Shown here piece after piece: positions 6,280 to 6,769 of a stretch of 6,769 nt of DNA. Both the position numbers and the translations under genes were made by a program. The stretch spans positions 1-6,769 of the forward strand of contig PEUE01000008.1 of the NCBI GenBank assembly GCA_002780785.1, read 5' to 3'. The notes beneath the pieces were generated by a model. That model had not been told where the DNA came from. It did not search any database and saw nothing but the letters and a program-made list of their open reading frames with translations. Numbering within the stretch: the stretch's first letter is position 1; each line of letters begins with the position of its first letter. Source of the stretch: Candidatus Portnoybacteria bacterium CG02_land_8_20_14_3_00_45_8. GTDB lineage: Bacteria; Patescibacteriota; Minisyncoccia; Portnoybacterales; GWB1-42-6.

Positions 6280-6711
6280 TCAGAATCCTATTTCCGATAA
6301 CTTAGAAGCCATATCGCCAACTTCCTTTTCGGTCTTTTGCTTGTAACTATCCCATTTGGCCTGGTCCCAGATTTCCATATGATTGAAAACTCCGGCCACC
6401 ACCACGTTCTTGACAATGCTGGCGTATTGTTTTAAATAATCGGGAATTAAAATACGGCCCAAAGAATCAAAGTCCACTTCCACCGCGCCCGAAAGAATCA
6501 CCCGCGCCACGCCTCTGGCTTCCACTTGTCCGGTCGGCAATTTACTCAATTTATCCGCCAGCTTCTCCCATTCTTTTAAAGGATACAGCGCAAGACAATT
6601 ATCAAGACCGCGAGTCAACACCGCTCCCCGTCCCAACTCTTTTCTGACCTTGGCCGGAATAGCCAAGCGTTTCTTTTCATCAATAGTATGTTTATATTCA
6701 CCGATTAGCAT
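6280..6711 (-). CDS. mraZ: MraZ, transcriptional regulator at the head of the dcw cluster
   Basis: DNA-binding regulator of the dcw operon in species studied, acting in the nucleoid as a ring-shaped oligomer. The protein has two AbrB/SpoVT-like halves with the expected motifs: DEKKRLAIPAKVR at 11-23 and DSLGRILIP at 82-90. The ATG at 6711 gives MLIGEYKHTIDEKKR, the standard family opening, and exactly 143 residues, a typical length. The frame runs on upstream to an ATG at 6753 and to the window edge, adding residues such as MFFSAIASL that are not a family feature; I reject that extension. No Shine-Dalgarno sequence precedes 6711. In the 58 bases before the start that are visible I see no tandem TGGG-type MraZ boxes and no convincing promoter, so the operon promoter is probably beyond the window. 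A strong AT hairpin separates it from rsmH. Confidence 0.95.
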   Translation of the reverse strand: MLIGEYKHTIDEKKRLAIPAKVRKELGRGAVLTRGLDNCLALYPLKEWEKLADKLSKLPTGQVEARGVARVILSGAVEVDFDSLGRILIPDYLKQYASIVKNVVVAGVFNHMEIWDQAKWDSYKQKTEKEVGDMASKLSEIGF

Positions 6712-6769
6712 GAGATAAAAATCAATAAGCGAGGCAATCGCTGAGAAAAACATCGCACAGCCGCGCCCC

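Noticed and set aside
6712..6753. An extended MraZ starting at 6753
   Set aside because: The family opening MLIGEYKHTID begins at 6711 and gives the usual 143 residues; the extra residues match no family feature.

Overview
This window looks like a chromosomal piece of a bacterium. It carries the start of a division and cell wall (dcw) cluster on the minus strand, facing two envelope genes on the plus strand. The short cluster, the MurF without its usual N-terminal domain and a class B PBP whose usual DRNG motif is replaced all recall Patescibacteria (Candidate Phyla Radiation, perhaps Parcubacteria). That placement is inference from remembered family features; no phylogeny was possible.

Plus strand, left side: a membrane-anchored polysaccharide deacetylase runs in from before the window (its reading frame is open from base 3) and ends at 875. 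After a 24-base AT-rich gap comes lgt, the prolipoprotein diacylglyceryl transferase, at 900-1634. A possible promoter for lgt straddles the deacetylase stop codon.

Centre: a 16-bp hairpin with A and T tracts on either side (1644-1678) sits between the convergent lgt and murF and can end transcription from both sides.

Minus strand, read from right to left: mraZ (6711-6280), rsmH (6188-5286, frame open to 6206), an ftsL-like gene (5138-4779), ftsI (4737-3034) and murF (2982-1711). Together they give the MraZ regulator, the 16S rRNA m4C1402 methyltransferase, a small bitopic division protein, the septal transpeptidase and the ligase that finishes the peptidoglycan precursor peptide. murE, mraY, murD, ftsW and murG, which often follow ftsI, are absent here; the cluster stops after murF.

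Two intergenic stretches hold structure no gene explains: a perfect 14-bp AT-rich inverted repeat between mraZ and rsmH (6234-6270), and a segment of about 118 bp between rsmH and ftsL (5176-5293) with near-perfect terminal inverted repeats, a pseudoknot-like left end and mutually exclusive pairings. The rsmH stop codon lies inside its right arm. This segment is the best candidate here for something undescribed. There is no tRNA, rRNA, CRISPR array or transposase gene, and no gene-free stretch longer than 300 bases.
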